From Siphonodentalium dalli (Eukaryota > Mollusca > Scaphopoda > Gadilida > Siphonodentaliidae): DNA of 64,000 bases. The DNA is taken from assembly GCA_032622095.1 (NCBI GenBank), contig CP136066.1, positions 229,344,961-229,408,960 on the forward strand. The letters are read 5' to 3'. Each line of letters begins with the position of its first letter. Within the stretch, counting starts at the first letter, position 1. Under the pieces are notes generated by a model. It was not told the DNA's origin. It saw only the letters and a program-made list of their open reading frames with translations, and made no database searches. Below, piece after piece: positions 37,080 through 47,443 of the stretch. The position numbers and the translations under genes are program-made.

Positions 37080-37310
37080 GCGCGAACTCTGGGGAGGTGG
37101 CCTATAAGGTGTGCAAAAACATTTAGTCATATGAAGAGTAAAATCTAAGATGGCCATGCAGCCATAGTTTTCAATGAAATTTGGATAAATTATATGCCTC
37201 CAATCTAGAGGTCACACCAAAGATCCATATGAAGATTGGTGATGATCGTATGAGGGATGTGGTTTGTTGAGTGTGCCAAAGGATTTAGTCATGTACCCAG
37301 TATTAATTAG
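37080..37310. repeat. Outlying block of the AAGATGGC-word repeat
   Basis: Contains AAATCTAAGATGGCC, ATCTAGAGGTCAC, GATCCATATGAAG and GCCAAAGGATTTAGTCATG in the same order as in the array at 33470-35720. Confidence 0.7.
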
Positions 37311-38052
37311 CTGGATGGATACAAAGTTATTAACATCAGCCACTGGTTTCTGTCTTCCGATCGTAACACCCATGAAAAATAGCAACTCGTTAACAACAGT
37401 TATCTTGCAGTGATTTTACAGTACTCAACAGCCACATAGTAAAAAGTTTTCCATGGGAAAGGGGGTTTTCGATTAGGCCAAAACAAAAAACTTCTCTGTT
37501 TCCGGTAACAATTGGATAATTTTCCAGACAGGCAGGCAGGGATTTTTTTTTTTACATTTTTTTTTTTTTTAAAACCTTTCAGCCGTAATTGATATACTGA
37601 ATAGTGTAGTTACAGTCCCATGGAATATGGTAGATCAATGTGCATTGAAAATGAGCCAATCAATGGGTAAAAACATGCTGTCCTTTGAATTCATTCACTC
37701 TGCAGTATGATCTCTACCAATAACTGACTTATTTTTGCTTTCAGGATTGGGGGAAAAAACAATAAATATTCACATTGACACTGTAACAGGTAACTTTTGA
37801 CTAGCCTTCTGGAGAAAATTGAAAACAAAAATTGAGGCAGGCAAGAAAATCTCAGCCAGGCAGGGTATCGGAAACAAAGAGGTTTTTTGTTTTGGCCTTA
37901 TACAACTTTACAACATTTAACTGTCAATTAGTCGACTACGAAATACCCTAGTTGATTCAATGTTGTTTCAAGACTAGCACCCATAATGTGTGATGGAAAC
38001 ACAAACAGACGGACAGATGGATATAGTCCCCCGATATTATTAAAGAACTGAC

Positions 38053-38311
38053 CAGAAGAGTCTCTAATCACACAGTAACAGAGGAGGATAACTGTGGTTG
38101 TTAATCCTAGTGAGCAGAAGAAGAGTTCTGTATCTGACAAGCTGTGATCGCCATCTTGTAAATTCTCGTCTCTATGTCCATCTGTGCGACACTGACTAAC
38201 GGCTTTAATCCTTTTGCTGTGATAGCCATCTCGTAAATTCTCGTCTGTGCATCCATCTGTGTGATACTGACTAATGTTTCGACTCCGTTTATTGTCTGCA
38301 TTCCGAAGCAT
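38053..38311 (-). CDS. HHAT: Hedgehog acyltransferase, first coding exon (start uncertain)
   Basis: The secure part is the 3' end: SDTELFFCSLGLTTTVILLC, then YCVIRDSS, leaving phase 1 at TCTTCTG|GTCAGT, which joins exon 2 in frame. The ELFF start followed by one membrane span and a Y-V-R motif fits the N-terminus of HHAT (TM1). An ATG at 38309-38311 opens a frame of 86 codons whose first part consists of two 25-residue repeats (SQYHTDGCTDEN and SQCRTDGHRDEN) unknown in HHAT. Either this is a lineage-specific N-terminus, or the exon begins at the acceptor GATCACAG (start 38141) and the ATG lies further upstream. Confidence 0.6.
38141..38290. repeat. 75-bp duplication in or before HHAT exon 1
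   Basis: GCTGTGATCGCCATCTTGTA at 38141 recurs as GCTGTGATAGCCATCTCGTA at 38216, with most of the 75 bp between conserved. 75 bp is 25 codons, so the frame is kept in both copies. Confidence 0.85.
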
Positions 38312-38670
38312 GTCACATAGAGCGGTATCTAGAGCGGTATCTATGTCTCTCCATTATATGCTGAAGAAAAAAACAAGTACGGCGAGTCTAGGGCTAGTCT
38401 TACGTTCCGATTCGATTCGAAAGCGGTCGGGTGATTCGCGATATTTCGAATCGTTATATACAAGTCATTTATCACCGGGAATAGACTGCATTATCTATAA
38501 AAAAATTCATTATGTCCCCAATACTTAACCTGAGTCACCTTCCGCAAACATCTGGGACCTCCGTGGTCCAATGTGTACAGGGTAAGTTGCCCGATAGCTC
38601 ACTGCTCATATATATATTGGCCTCCCAGTCCCAGCGCTGGTTAATCGTGGAAGGTCAGTGATGGTTCGCG

Positions 38671-38758
38671 TGTTCATCACGGTTGTACCGTGTTCATCAC
38701 GGTTGTACCGTAATAGTAGCGCACACATCACGGTTGTACCGTAATAGTAGCGCACACA
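38671..38758. repeat. Short tandem words upstream of HHAT
   Basis: TGTTCATCACGGTTGTACCG occurs twice (38671, 38691). ATCACGGTTGTACCG plus TAATAGTAGCGCACACA then occurs twice with a 37-bp period. It lies about 400 bp upstream of the putative ATG. No promoter motif can be asserted. Confidence 0.75.
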
Positions 38759-39825
38759 GTTTTTCCCCCACCACATAAATCCAGCAATGTCATGATATCC
38801 GGCCCCAGCTGCCAAAGCAAGTGATTTCTTGTGGGACATATTTGGTATGTCGGTATCTGAAATCTTACCTGAAAAGCCTATATTGCGTTACACAGCTCAA
38901 TCAAATAATATATTTTTTTTTAATTTAAAATTTAAAACGATATAGATATATTAAATAAACATTTTGGGCTCCATTATGTCATCTCCAAATCCGACCAACA
39001 TCTATAAACAACATATATGTTATCCGGGAAATGGAATAGAGTTGTCCATTCAGCTTTCCGATGGACAGGCCCAAGTTGGGATACTATAGTAAAATTTCAG
39101 GCCTTAATATTCGACGAGAATCACCGAATCGATTCTCGTAATGATTCTCGCAAAACTTTTCCATTTTCAGTGCTTCATGACTAACTTTATTCGGCATTTG
39201 GTTCTTGCAAAATGAAATTTATTTTGAGCCCTTTAGTTCCTGTAATCCCCTTGGCGTATGCGCCATTCCGAAGTCACGATGCGCAATATTAATATCGCGC
39301 GTGCACGCCTGCTTTGCGTGACAGGGTGAAGCGTACATGCGCAGAAGAGTTTGCTTTGACTCCATTGAATCAGACTCCATTGACTCCTCAGTTCCAAATT
39401 GCTTACTTTTCACGAACTTCAATCACACATATTGGCAGTGGCACAAAATATGAAATTATGTACCATTGTCATATATTAAACTGTTTTAAATTGTGATTAA
39501 TTATTGTTCATATCATGACATATAAATTAAGTTTAATGAACCTCCTTCGTAATCTGAGTTATCTCACTGACGTTATAAAATCATCGGACATTTGCCCCCA
39601 TTTTTGCTCATAAATGTAAAAGTGTTTGAAAAAGATTCGATTCGAGATTCGATTCGATTTCGAATCATTATAATGATTCGATTCGAGATTCGATACGATG
39701 TTGAAATTGCCGATTCGTCAATGACAATGATTAATGTTAGGTCATATTATGATGAGCGGCATCTAGAAGTCTATTATAAACAGAAGAAAAAAACAGCGAA
39801 ATAAGAAAAATGACAAGAATTAGTG

Positions 39826-40128
39826 TTAGGTCATGCCATGATTCTCTAGTCTAGCTTTAATACACCCGTAGAGATACTCCATACTCCACCAGTTCGAAAT
39901 CTGGGAACTATTTGATGATCTGACATATTTTGACAGGGAACTATATCGCATGGAACAAACCACAATGCAAGGAATATAATTCTTTGTTAATTCTTGTTCC
40001 TTAATAATATATTTCGCAGCAGGGGTGGTCCAGCTTGAGATTGTATGATTTTTGTTTCTTTTGTGATCCGATATACCAATAAATATTGAGTTTATTACCC
40101 AGGAGAATATAACAAACCCAATTTTCAT
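39826..40128 (-). CDS. Uncertain 100-codon frame with a hydrophobic N-terminus
   Basis: The minus-strand frame starts MKIGFVIFSWVINSIFIGIS, which could act as a signal peptide, followed by a polar part with Asn/Ser-rich runs, two Cys and SNWWSMEYLYGC, and stops after NHGMT. There are no clear splice sites and I recognise no family. It could be a small secreted protein or chance. Its length is only modestly above background for this AT-rich DNA. Confidence 0.2.
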   Translation of the reverse strand: MKIGFVIFSWVINSIFIGISDHKRNKNHTISSWTTPAAKYIIKEQELTKNYIPCIVVCSMRYSSLSKYVRSSNSSQISNWWSMEYLYGCIKARLENHGMT

Positions 40129-40554
40129 GTAACAAGAATTTCTTATAAATATTTCAAACTACCTGTATGGTACATTTAATCAAATAAATTCCCATTTTTC
40201 CTGGAGCATAGCACAATGCTTTATTTACTGATTACATCATGAAGTTCTTTAATTAAGCCTACTTCTATTGTCCAAAGCTGATTAAAGACCACTTATGTTA
40301 ACTAAGAAAAGGTAAACAAAAAGAGGCTTACCAAATACAGGCTAATTAATTATTTACCAAAATAGTTTAATAGCATCTAATTAGTTGATCAGCCATCTGA
40401 TTCATGGCAGCTGAGCTGATTACCGCCTTGCACCTGGCAGGTGGCAATCAGCATCTAATCTGATCAAAACATCACCATTACTTCTGGTTTGACATAATTG
40501 AGCAGGGACAATGAAATAATCATCCCATGGCATAAATAAGTCTTAATTTTAATC

Positions 40555-41155
40555 AAGAGGCAGTGGGGCAACCAGACGTCACAGACCGGGATCAGGAGAA
40601 AAAAGACAAAGACTCCAGCCCGACGCTGAAGAGACGAAGACAGGAGGGCCAGGTGGAGAGACGCCCAGCTCCCCTCCACTTGGCCCCCGGGCAAGACGAA
40701 CAGCCAGCCGCATCACCACCAGCTGGAACATGGATGTGGATAACACCCCCGATGTACCTGCCGTCGACGTGGAGAAGGAAACACCACCCAGCCAATCTCC
40801 ACCAGGGACGGAAATCACCACCTCCGTCGCCGAGGTATGAAGAGAAGCCGGCGTCGCCAAAACCATACCGAAGAGCGTTCAAGTCTCAAGGCAGCGATTT
40901 TACACTACCACTCAGCAGTAATGACGTATCCACTCACCAACTACGAATTCTTCCTGCTGAGGGATCGCCAGGTGTACAGAGGACCAGACGAGCAGGACCC
41001 TGCACAAGGAAAGGCCACAGTAATCAACAGAGGCCAAATTGGCTTCTCCAGAAATCCACCACTACCAGGAAAAAAGAAATAGAGTTTTTATGTCAACAAA
41101 TTGCTATTTTCTTCTTCTTTTTTTCTTGATTTGTCTGAATAAAGTAAAAAAAATG
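40555..41155 (+). pseudogene. Transcript-like, GC-richer segment ending in AATAAA
   Basis: This block is markedly richer in G+C than its surroundings and open for 188 codons from 40563, but the frame is Pro/Arg/Ser/Lys-rich with no recognisable fold. A second frame (40837-41082, with LTNYEFFLLRDRQVYRG) looks more protein-like. The block ends TCTGAATAAAGTAAAAAAAA, so it may be a reverse-transcribed, frameshifted copy of a retroelement or host transcript. I cannot name the source. Confidence 0.35.
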
Positions 41156-41353
41156 AGGGGTTAAGGGGAGGACCAATCGGTCCTTCCGACAATCCCTGGG
41201 TTAGCCCCCCCCCCCAAAACCACTCCCTTCACTCGCTGACCTGACATTAACCCGAATTAGTAACTCCAGTCTCACGACAGAACTAAATCTGAGGAAACTC
41301 ATCATCAGCAAATGCTAATTACCTATCATTTCATTGATAACATGTGTATTATA

Positions 41354-42295
41354 ACATTGACTAACACCAAAACTAAAACATAGGTTAGCGGGTTCACGCC
41401 CTAGATGGCTCCTTGGGCGCTGTTGAATGTCCTCGGGCGGCGTAGTATAAGCCATCGAATAATTATCTCCTTTAACCCTTTACCCAACAAACCGGCCAAA
41501 ACCGGCCAAATAAAGCTTCAACAGCCTAAATTATCTTGGGTCTGTCTCAATAAAACCATACAAATATGGATATCATTGGAACCGGCTCCTTGACCACATT
41601 GTGATAGTTACAGTTATGCCCTGTGCCAATGCATTCTCTTATATATGCGAGTCGACCATAGGTCGCCTCGCATATATAAGAGAATGCATTGGCCTAAAAA
41701 AATTCTTTTTTAAACACTGTTTACTATTTTTTCTTACATTCTTTAACAATTTTATAATTTTTAATGTGTTAAGCCAATGCATTCTCTTATATATGCGAGG
41801 CGACCTATGGTTGACTCGCATATATAAGAGAATGCATTGGCACAGGGCCCTTCTGTTGGGTAAAGGGTTAAACCAAATAACAACGCAAATGTATACTCGG
41901 CCATTCGCCGTAATGTTGAAAAGATGTTTATTATTACATTGACCAACATCAAAACTAAAACATAGGTTAGCGGGCTCAGGACCTAGATGGCTCCTTGGGC
42001 GCTGATGAATGTCCTCGGGCGGCGTAGATGCGCTTGTCGTGGCCGTAGTATATATAAGCCATCGAATAATTATCTCCTTTAAACCAAATAACAACGCAAA
42101 TGTATACTCGGCCATTCGCCGTAATGTTGAAAACATGTTTATTATTACATTGACTAACATCAAAACTAAAACATAGGTTAGCGGACTCAGGACCTAGATG
42201 GCTCCTTGGGCGCTGATGAATGTCCTCGGGGGGTGTAGATAAGCTTGTCGTGGCCGTAGTATAAGCCATTGAGTAATTATCTCCTACAAACCAAC
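41354..42295. repeat. Three tandem units of about 0.2 kb, one interrupted by a MITE
   Basis: ACATTGACTAACATCAAAAC and TAGATGGCTCCTTGGGCGCT recur at about 41354, 41936 and 42147. The first unit is split at CTCCTTTAA by the element at 41476-41867. The second keeps the uninterrupted CTCCTTTAAACCAAATAAC. Some units carry GCTTGTCGTGGCCGTAG. Non-coding. Confidence 0.9.
41476..41867. mobile_element. piggyBac-like MITE with twin palindromes, copy 3
   Basis: TTAA at 41472-41475 and 41868-41871, ends CCCTTTACCCAACA and complement, palindromes at 41625-41693 and 41773-41841. It has the same layout and orientation as the copy at 29433. The tandem host repeat gives the exact pre-insertion sequence. Confidence 0.93.
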
Positions 42296-44040
42296 TAACA
42301 ACTGCTTATCTTGTAATATTCCTTTACAGAAACTAGCGCTCGTGTCTAACACATTCCACTCACCCGAAAACACTGTGACCTACCGAGCGGGACTCAGCTT
42401 AAAAACCGACCCAGCACTAGCTCGGGGTGGGGTGCAAGGAACTTCAGACCCATAAGTGGTCAATAGCTCTCATCGAGTTGGGAAGGACATATACCAACAT
42501 ATGTTCGGCCCGTTTGCGGCTCTGCGTTTTCTTCTTTCTTCACCACCCACCCGCCCATTTAAAATTAGGCTAAATTTAATGAATAGGTTCAAAGTCTTAG
42601 TATTTAAATAATTGAATTGTCATTTTACCACTGGTGCCTTCTGGTTTGGATGGGTGTATGGGCGTTTGAAATACATGTTCTATTATTTCCAATTATGCAT
42701 GTACATATTGTACCCGTGTCTGTTGAATATAATTTCAAGCATGCTTTTTGTTGTCTGAAAAAAAGTTATTATTTCTGCATGCTGTCATGTATGTGTGTAT
42801 GCAAGCATTCATAAACTCATATTCATATTAAACTAGAATGCACTCACTGGAGCTGCCTATACTTGCGCCCATCACACATTTGGCATGTGTTGCACGGTGT
42901 CTTACCAACAACAGTTTCAACCACGGGTGCTGGCCCCTCGTTTGAGAGATATCGATAAAACAATTCTAGATATCAAATCTCAGTTCACCCATCGCTGAAA
43001 TAGTTGTGTGTACGGACAGAATATCTCTGTTATCTCAAGTTTATCTATTACACTAATGCTAGTCTTAGTAATACGTACAAGTTGTTTGTTCGCACCTCAC
43101 TGTCTCTGCGAGAAAAAACAACGATTCCGTAGGCCTACACATCTTAAAATTAGACTTGATCTCAACTCATTTCCTCCAGTTCAAGTTACATAAAATAGGC
43201 TTCTAATGGGCAGTACTATTGCCCACTTTTGTTTTCATGCAGTATATATATATATATATATATATTTATAATACAACACGAAGTTGTTGGCAGATGGAAT
43301 GGATTAGGCAGTCCGTGTAATACGAGTCTCAGCTGTCTGGACAACGACGCAATCATGTCTGGTGTTTTGCGCGCCCAAGCTAGTGACGTCCTGATGTGCG
43401 TCGTGACGTCATGGCGTCTTGATCTGTTTCCAGAAGGAAATAATTCAATATTGTTAATTTATGAACGATTTATTACCAAAATAAAACCAGATGACGATGC
43501 AAATTAAGTATATATGTGGATTTAAATTACAATTGATGCAACCATTTCATATTTTGCGTGTCCATTATTTACAGTATGTACTTCCGGTATGACGTAACAT
43601 GTTCGCGGAAGGACAGACAGACAAAGATCCGAACCGAAAACATTACTTGCGTCCAGCATGGACTGGCGCATGTAATAATTGAATGTTAAGATGAGACAAG
43701 ATGTAATAAATTGATGTGTATTCATGAAAGCAATATTAGTATAAACTAAAGTATGTATCTCGTCTCATCTTAATATTCTTTTCTATAGCGACTTATGCAT
43801 GTTTGCATGTTTATTGTATTTTTCGTCTTGTAACAATTAGTCTCAGTCCGGCAATAAATAATTAATCGTCAATTAATTGTCATTATTCTGACCCTCTGAG
43901 AATTAATTTGAAGAAAATATAGTAAAATGCCATTAAAATGCACCATCACTATTATTTGTAGATTCAGCAAGAAACGTGGACAATAGAAAATAGATCGGCA
44001 TATTTGTCTCAGTAACAAAGTACCGGTAACAGTCTTGGGA
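42296..44040. other. No gene recognised; TA run
   Basis: Includes a TA run at about 43243-43264 and a perfect TGACGTCA near 43404. No splice-flanked open frame resembling a protein was found. Confidence 0.4.
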
Positions 44041-44097
44041 CAGACCGTGACAGACGAGACAGACCGTGACAGACGAGACAGACCGTGACAGACCGCT
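44041..44097. repeat. 19-bp tandem repeat, three copies
   Basis: CAGACCGTGACAGACGAGA at 44041, 44060 and 44079. Short and nearly perfect. Confidence 0.9.
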
Positions 44098-44713
44098 TAT
44101 GGCCTGAACAGGGAATAAAATTAATATTTATCGCGGAATCGGGTCTCAAAAGTCACGTAAATAATGTAATCTCGAGCTGGGAACTTCACGTACCGATGAA
44201 TAAATCATTAAGCAACAGGTATCAACAAAGAAGTACATTCCCCGCGTTATTTTTCGACTTTATCGGTTCCCTGTCAAAACTTTAAAACAGTTCCCGGGTT
44301 TTGAATTGATGGAGTATGATCTCTACGGGCGTTAGCATTAGTAGAGGTTCATGGCATGATCTAAGTCCTTTACAGACTCTATCTATCTAACTAGATTTAC
44401 CTGTCAACTCCCTTTTCGGGCATGACAGACAGGGTCCAGGTCTCGACTGTGGTTGGTGCTTTGGTGGGCTACTCTAACCTACGGCCGGGTTCTTTAATGT
44501 GCACATAGTCACCCATGTACACGGGTCAGCCATTTATGTCGGCTCCCGATCCGACAGCGTACCGCATTCATGACAACATACATGACATACATGTACCTGG
44601 ACACGATGTCGCCGTGAAGGGAAGTCAGTTTTGTATTCGGATATATATTGTGTGATCACGAATGAGACTTTTCAGTCATACAACATGGTAATCTGACCAA
44701 GTTTGGATTTTTT

Positions 44714-44785
44714 GACAGAATACCCGACCGGGAATCGATCCCACCGAACCTTTAGCACGAGAGACCAGTGCACTCGGCCACTGAC
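44714..44785 (-). pseudogene. tRNA-like sequence, minus copy
   Basis: Reads GTCAGTGGCCGAGTGCACTG, then TCTCTCGTGCTAAAGGTTC, GGTGGGATCGATTCCC and ends TTCTGTC. The A box (TGGCCGAGTG) and B box (GGATCGATTCC) resemble tRNA-Leu/Ser genes. The D arm and T stem are damaged compared with the plus copy. A tRNA-derived SINE head is more likely than a working tRNA. Confidence 0.6.
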
Positions 44786-44886
44786 TCATTTTGGGTCTAA
44801 CTATAGCTCCCAGGATAGGGTCAAATAGAACGAGCGTTGGGTCTAATACAGATGTATATATCATGTATTGGACTCATTTGGGTCTA

Positions 44887-44963
44887 GTCAGTGGCCGAGT
44901 GGATAGCGTACTGGTCTCTCGTGCTAAAGGTCCGGGGATCGATTCCCGGTCGGGTATTCTGAC
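44887..44963 (+). pseudogene. tRNA-like sequence, plus copy
   Basis: Five-base acceptor pairing GTCAG/CTGAC, A box TGGCCGAGTGG, and a strong T arm CCGGGGATCGATTCCCGG with B box GGATCGATTCC. The anticodon arm is poor and there is no obvious long variable-arm pairing, so I do not assign an anticodon. Best read as a tRNA-Leu/Ser-derived SINE head with pol III promoter boxes. Confidence 0.6.
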
Positions 44964-45243
44964 AAAAATCCAAACTTGGTCAGATTACCACGTTGTATGA
45001 CTGAAGAATACAGGAGAAGTCGGCCCCGCGCGGAAGACGGCCCCGCGCGAAGTCGGGCCCCATTTTATAACAGAACTATTGTTTAAAATCATTATTTATT
45101 TTATGAATATGAAATATGATACTGATAATAATGATAATGACAATATAACAACAATAACGGCTATCTTTCGTAGCAGCTGACTTGTCGTTAAATCTCGGTC
45201 TCTGTAGGTCTACAACTTCCACAGGTTAAAAATTTGCCCCTTT

Positions 45244-45245
<2 letters not shown>

Positions 45246-45276
<31 letters not shown>
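45246..45276 (+). repeat. Run of 31 G
   Basis: Uninterrupted poly-G after TTTCC. Length in the assembly is probably unreliable. It belongs to a G-rich repeat also seen at 46260 and 50275. Confidence 0.95.
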
Positions 45277-45277
<1 letters not shown>

Positions 45278-46881
45278 CATTCACTTTTTTCCATACAGTA
45301 GGCCGGGATGGTTGGGTGGGTGGTTCAGCCGCGAAAAAAGTCACTTTTTTCCAAATGGTCACAGTTTTTTCCTCTTACAACATTTCTGCAATATAATTGC
45401 CTCAAAGTGTTCAGCATCATTGTTATAGTATGTATGACACTTAGGTCAGGGCTTAATGCTTCTCAGAAATCCCGAGTGAGTGGGTACCCTGCATGAAATT
45501 TGAAAACAAAATTCCGTCAAATAAGGCAGACTTTCCCCTAGGTTTTGGGGAACGGGTCCTATATCTGCCGAGGGGGAAATGCAGTCAATGTTTTCAATGT
45601 CGTGGAAACACTAGTGGACCTACTTTTGTTTTATCGGCCAATAGAAGAAACAGAGAGTAGATTCGCTGATCGTTTTGCATCCATTTTCTACCTAAGTTAC
45701 TATGCTATCAACCGCAATAACTTTAAAACATAGAACAGTTATTAGATAAAAATTAATTGCTGTATACGGAAACACGCCCGTTGAAGTTAAACGGCCACTA
45801 TTCAAGACTCGCCAGGAAGTTCGGATGCATATTGTACCGGAATATAACATGATTAAATTACCGGCGGTCATTTTTTATAACCTAACCACAGCAATGTAAC
45901 TAGCGGACTCCAAAGCATGTGTTCTATCGACGTTGGTTTGATCACTTCCTCAGTTCGTGTTAGATCGGTCCGAGTGTATTCTCGCTAGAAATCAAATAAG
46001 TTGTCAACTGTTTAAATTTCTTAGTACTGTCCCAACGAAATTGAGAAGTAAACATCTTTATACCTGCAGACATTATCATATGGAATATGTCCTGTGGTAT
46101 GACAGAAGGGGAAAAATTGGCTGGGGGAATGGGGCCCAAAAAGGGATCCCCTGCCGCTATAGCGGAAACCCTGAATAAGGGGTGATTTGGCTGGATTTGG
46201 AGGTAAAAAGGGGGTGGGTACCCCGCATGAAATTGGAAAAAATATTTGTTCCTTCAAATAGGGGGGTGGTGGGTACCCAAGAGGCGGGAAAACAAATTTC
46301 AGCCTACTGTCATGGCACTTTTTTCCGACCCCCCCCCCTGCCCTTTCCAGAAGAAACAGCTATTGAACTACTGGCAACGGAATGGGGATCGAGTCGATTA
46401 CGACGATTAGCGATGGCTTGTTAGCACACTCGAAACCAACATAATTATATAACATACAAGCTCATATATCACATATTGACATTATTTTTACATATATTAT
46501 AGGGGTGAAATTACTATACAAGATTTAAGTATATTCTCATATATATACTTGGGAAAATATTGAAAATGAATGTTCATATTCTTGAGAAAAATGGAATGTT
46601 TTATCAAAATTAAAATTTTAAATCACTTACAGGTCTGTGTTACATATTCGATGAGTCCAGCTAGGAACATCTGTTGCATTCTATTGACTTCTATAAGTGA
46701 AGTTCATTTTGTTATATTACAACTAAGAAAACATTGCGGACTTCACAAGTAGCCTACACATGCAAACACGACACTAAATCAACCAAATTAAGTTGGGGAC
46801 CTCATAATTAGCCTAAATAAACACTACATCAATAAAATTAAGCCGATTTAATCCCTTCTAATTAATGGGGCCGAGTTCTCT

Positions 46882-46962
46882 GGGGCCGTCTTCGCGTGGG
46901 GCCGTCTTCGCGTGGGGCCGTCTTCGTATGGGGCCGACTTCGCGCGGGGCCGACTTCTCCAT
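46882..46962. repeat. 16-bp tandem repeat, five copies
   Basis: GGGGCCGTCTTCGCGT and variants repeat every 16 bp. The complement (GAAGACGGCCCCGCGCG) lies at 45010-45060 in the left arm of the large inverted repeat. Confidence 0.9.
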
Positions 46963-47353
46963 ATACCTGACTGAAAAGTCTCATTCGTGATCACACAATA
47001 TATATCCGAATACAAAACTGACTTCCATTCACGGCGACATCATGTCCAGGTATGTTGTCGTGAGTGCGGTACGCTGTCGGATCGGGAGCAGACATAAATG
47101 GCTGACCCGTGTACATGGGTGACTATGCACGTTAAAGAACCCGGCTGTAGGTTAGAGTAGCCCACCAAAGCACCGACCACAGTCGAGACCTGGACCCTGT
47201 CTGTAATACCCGAAAGGGGAGTTGACAGGTAATTCTAGATAGATAGATAGTCTAACTATGATGTAGCCGGCTAGCTTATAGGTCAACATGACCGCTTTCG
47301 CAGATTGCTGCAGTAGAAGGATACACACTACGTTCATGACTGAACTAGCTAGC

Positions 47354-47443
47354 TTAGGACTAGTCTCACTAGGAGTGAAAAACAACTTACTAACATGGAT
47401 CAAAGACTTTCTTTCTGACAGATCACAACAGGTTGTCCTGGGT
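47354..47443 (+). pseudogene. Reverse-transcriptase remnant, copy 1
   Basis: Reads LGVKNNLLTWIKDFLSDRSQ then QVVLG. The L-x-W-I-x-x-F-L-x-x-R-x-Q-x-V pattern is typical of the palm/thumb region of non-LTR retrotransposon reverse transcriptases. Only about 30 residues are left; the YxDD box is absent and stops follow soon after. Family within the non-LTR group not assigned. Confidence 0.65.

Larger units (their letters stand above)
44676..45001. mobile_element. Foldback insertion made of two inverted tRNA-like units
   Basis: Arms of about 115 bp (TCATACAACATGGTAATCTG and CAGATTACCACGTTGTATGA at the tips) around a loop of about 75 bp containing TGGGTCTAACTATAGCTCC. Comparison with the right arm at 46960-46985, which lacks it, shows that it is an insertion. 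Confidence 0.75.
44425..47225. mobile_element. Large inverted repeat with arms 44425-45060 and 46867-47225
   Basis: The left arm (TCGACTGTGGTTGGTGCTTT, GGGTTCTTTAATGTGCAC, GTACACGGGTCAGCC, GAGACTTTTCAGTCA, AGAAGTCGGCCCC) reappears complemented in the right arm. The left arm is longer because it holds the tRNA-like inverted pair at 44676-45001; the right arm reads straight through at that point. The inner ends carry GGGGCCGTCTTCGCG words. Probably a pair of oppositely oriented copies of one element. The interior contains G-rich repeats and no named gene. Confidence 0.7.

Noticed and set aside
40563-41129. 188-codon Pro/Arg-rich protein-coding gene
   Set aside because: Low-complexity composition follows local GC content, another frame looks more protein-like, and there are no splice or domain signals. 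Kept only as a possible retrocopy.
41639-42163. 174-codon minus-strand frame
   Set aside because: It runs through the MITE palindromes and the 0.2-kb tandem units. The repeated peptide blocks simply mirror the DNA repeats.
43404-43411. TGACGTCA as a CRE promoter site
   Set aside because: A single 8-mer with no associated start site or gene; expected by chance in a window of this size often enough to be uninformative.
44887-44963. Functional tRNA gene
   Set aside because: Promoter boxes and T arm are good, but the anticodon arm does not fold convincingly, and a damaged inverted twin lies beside it within a mobile foldback.
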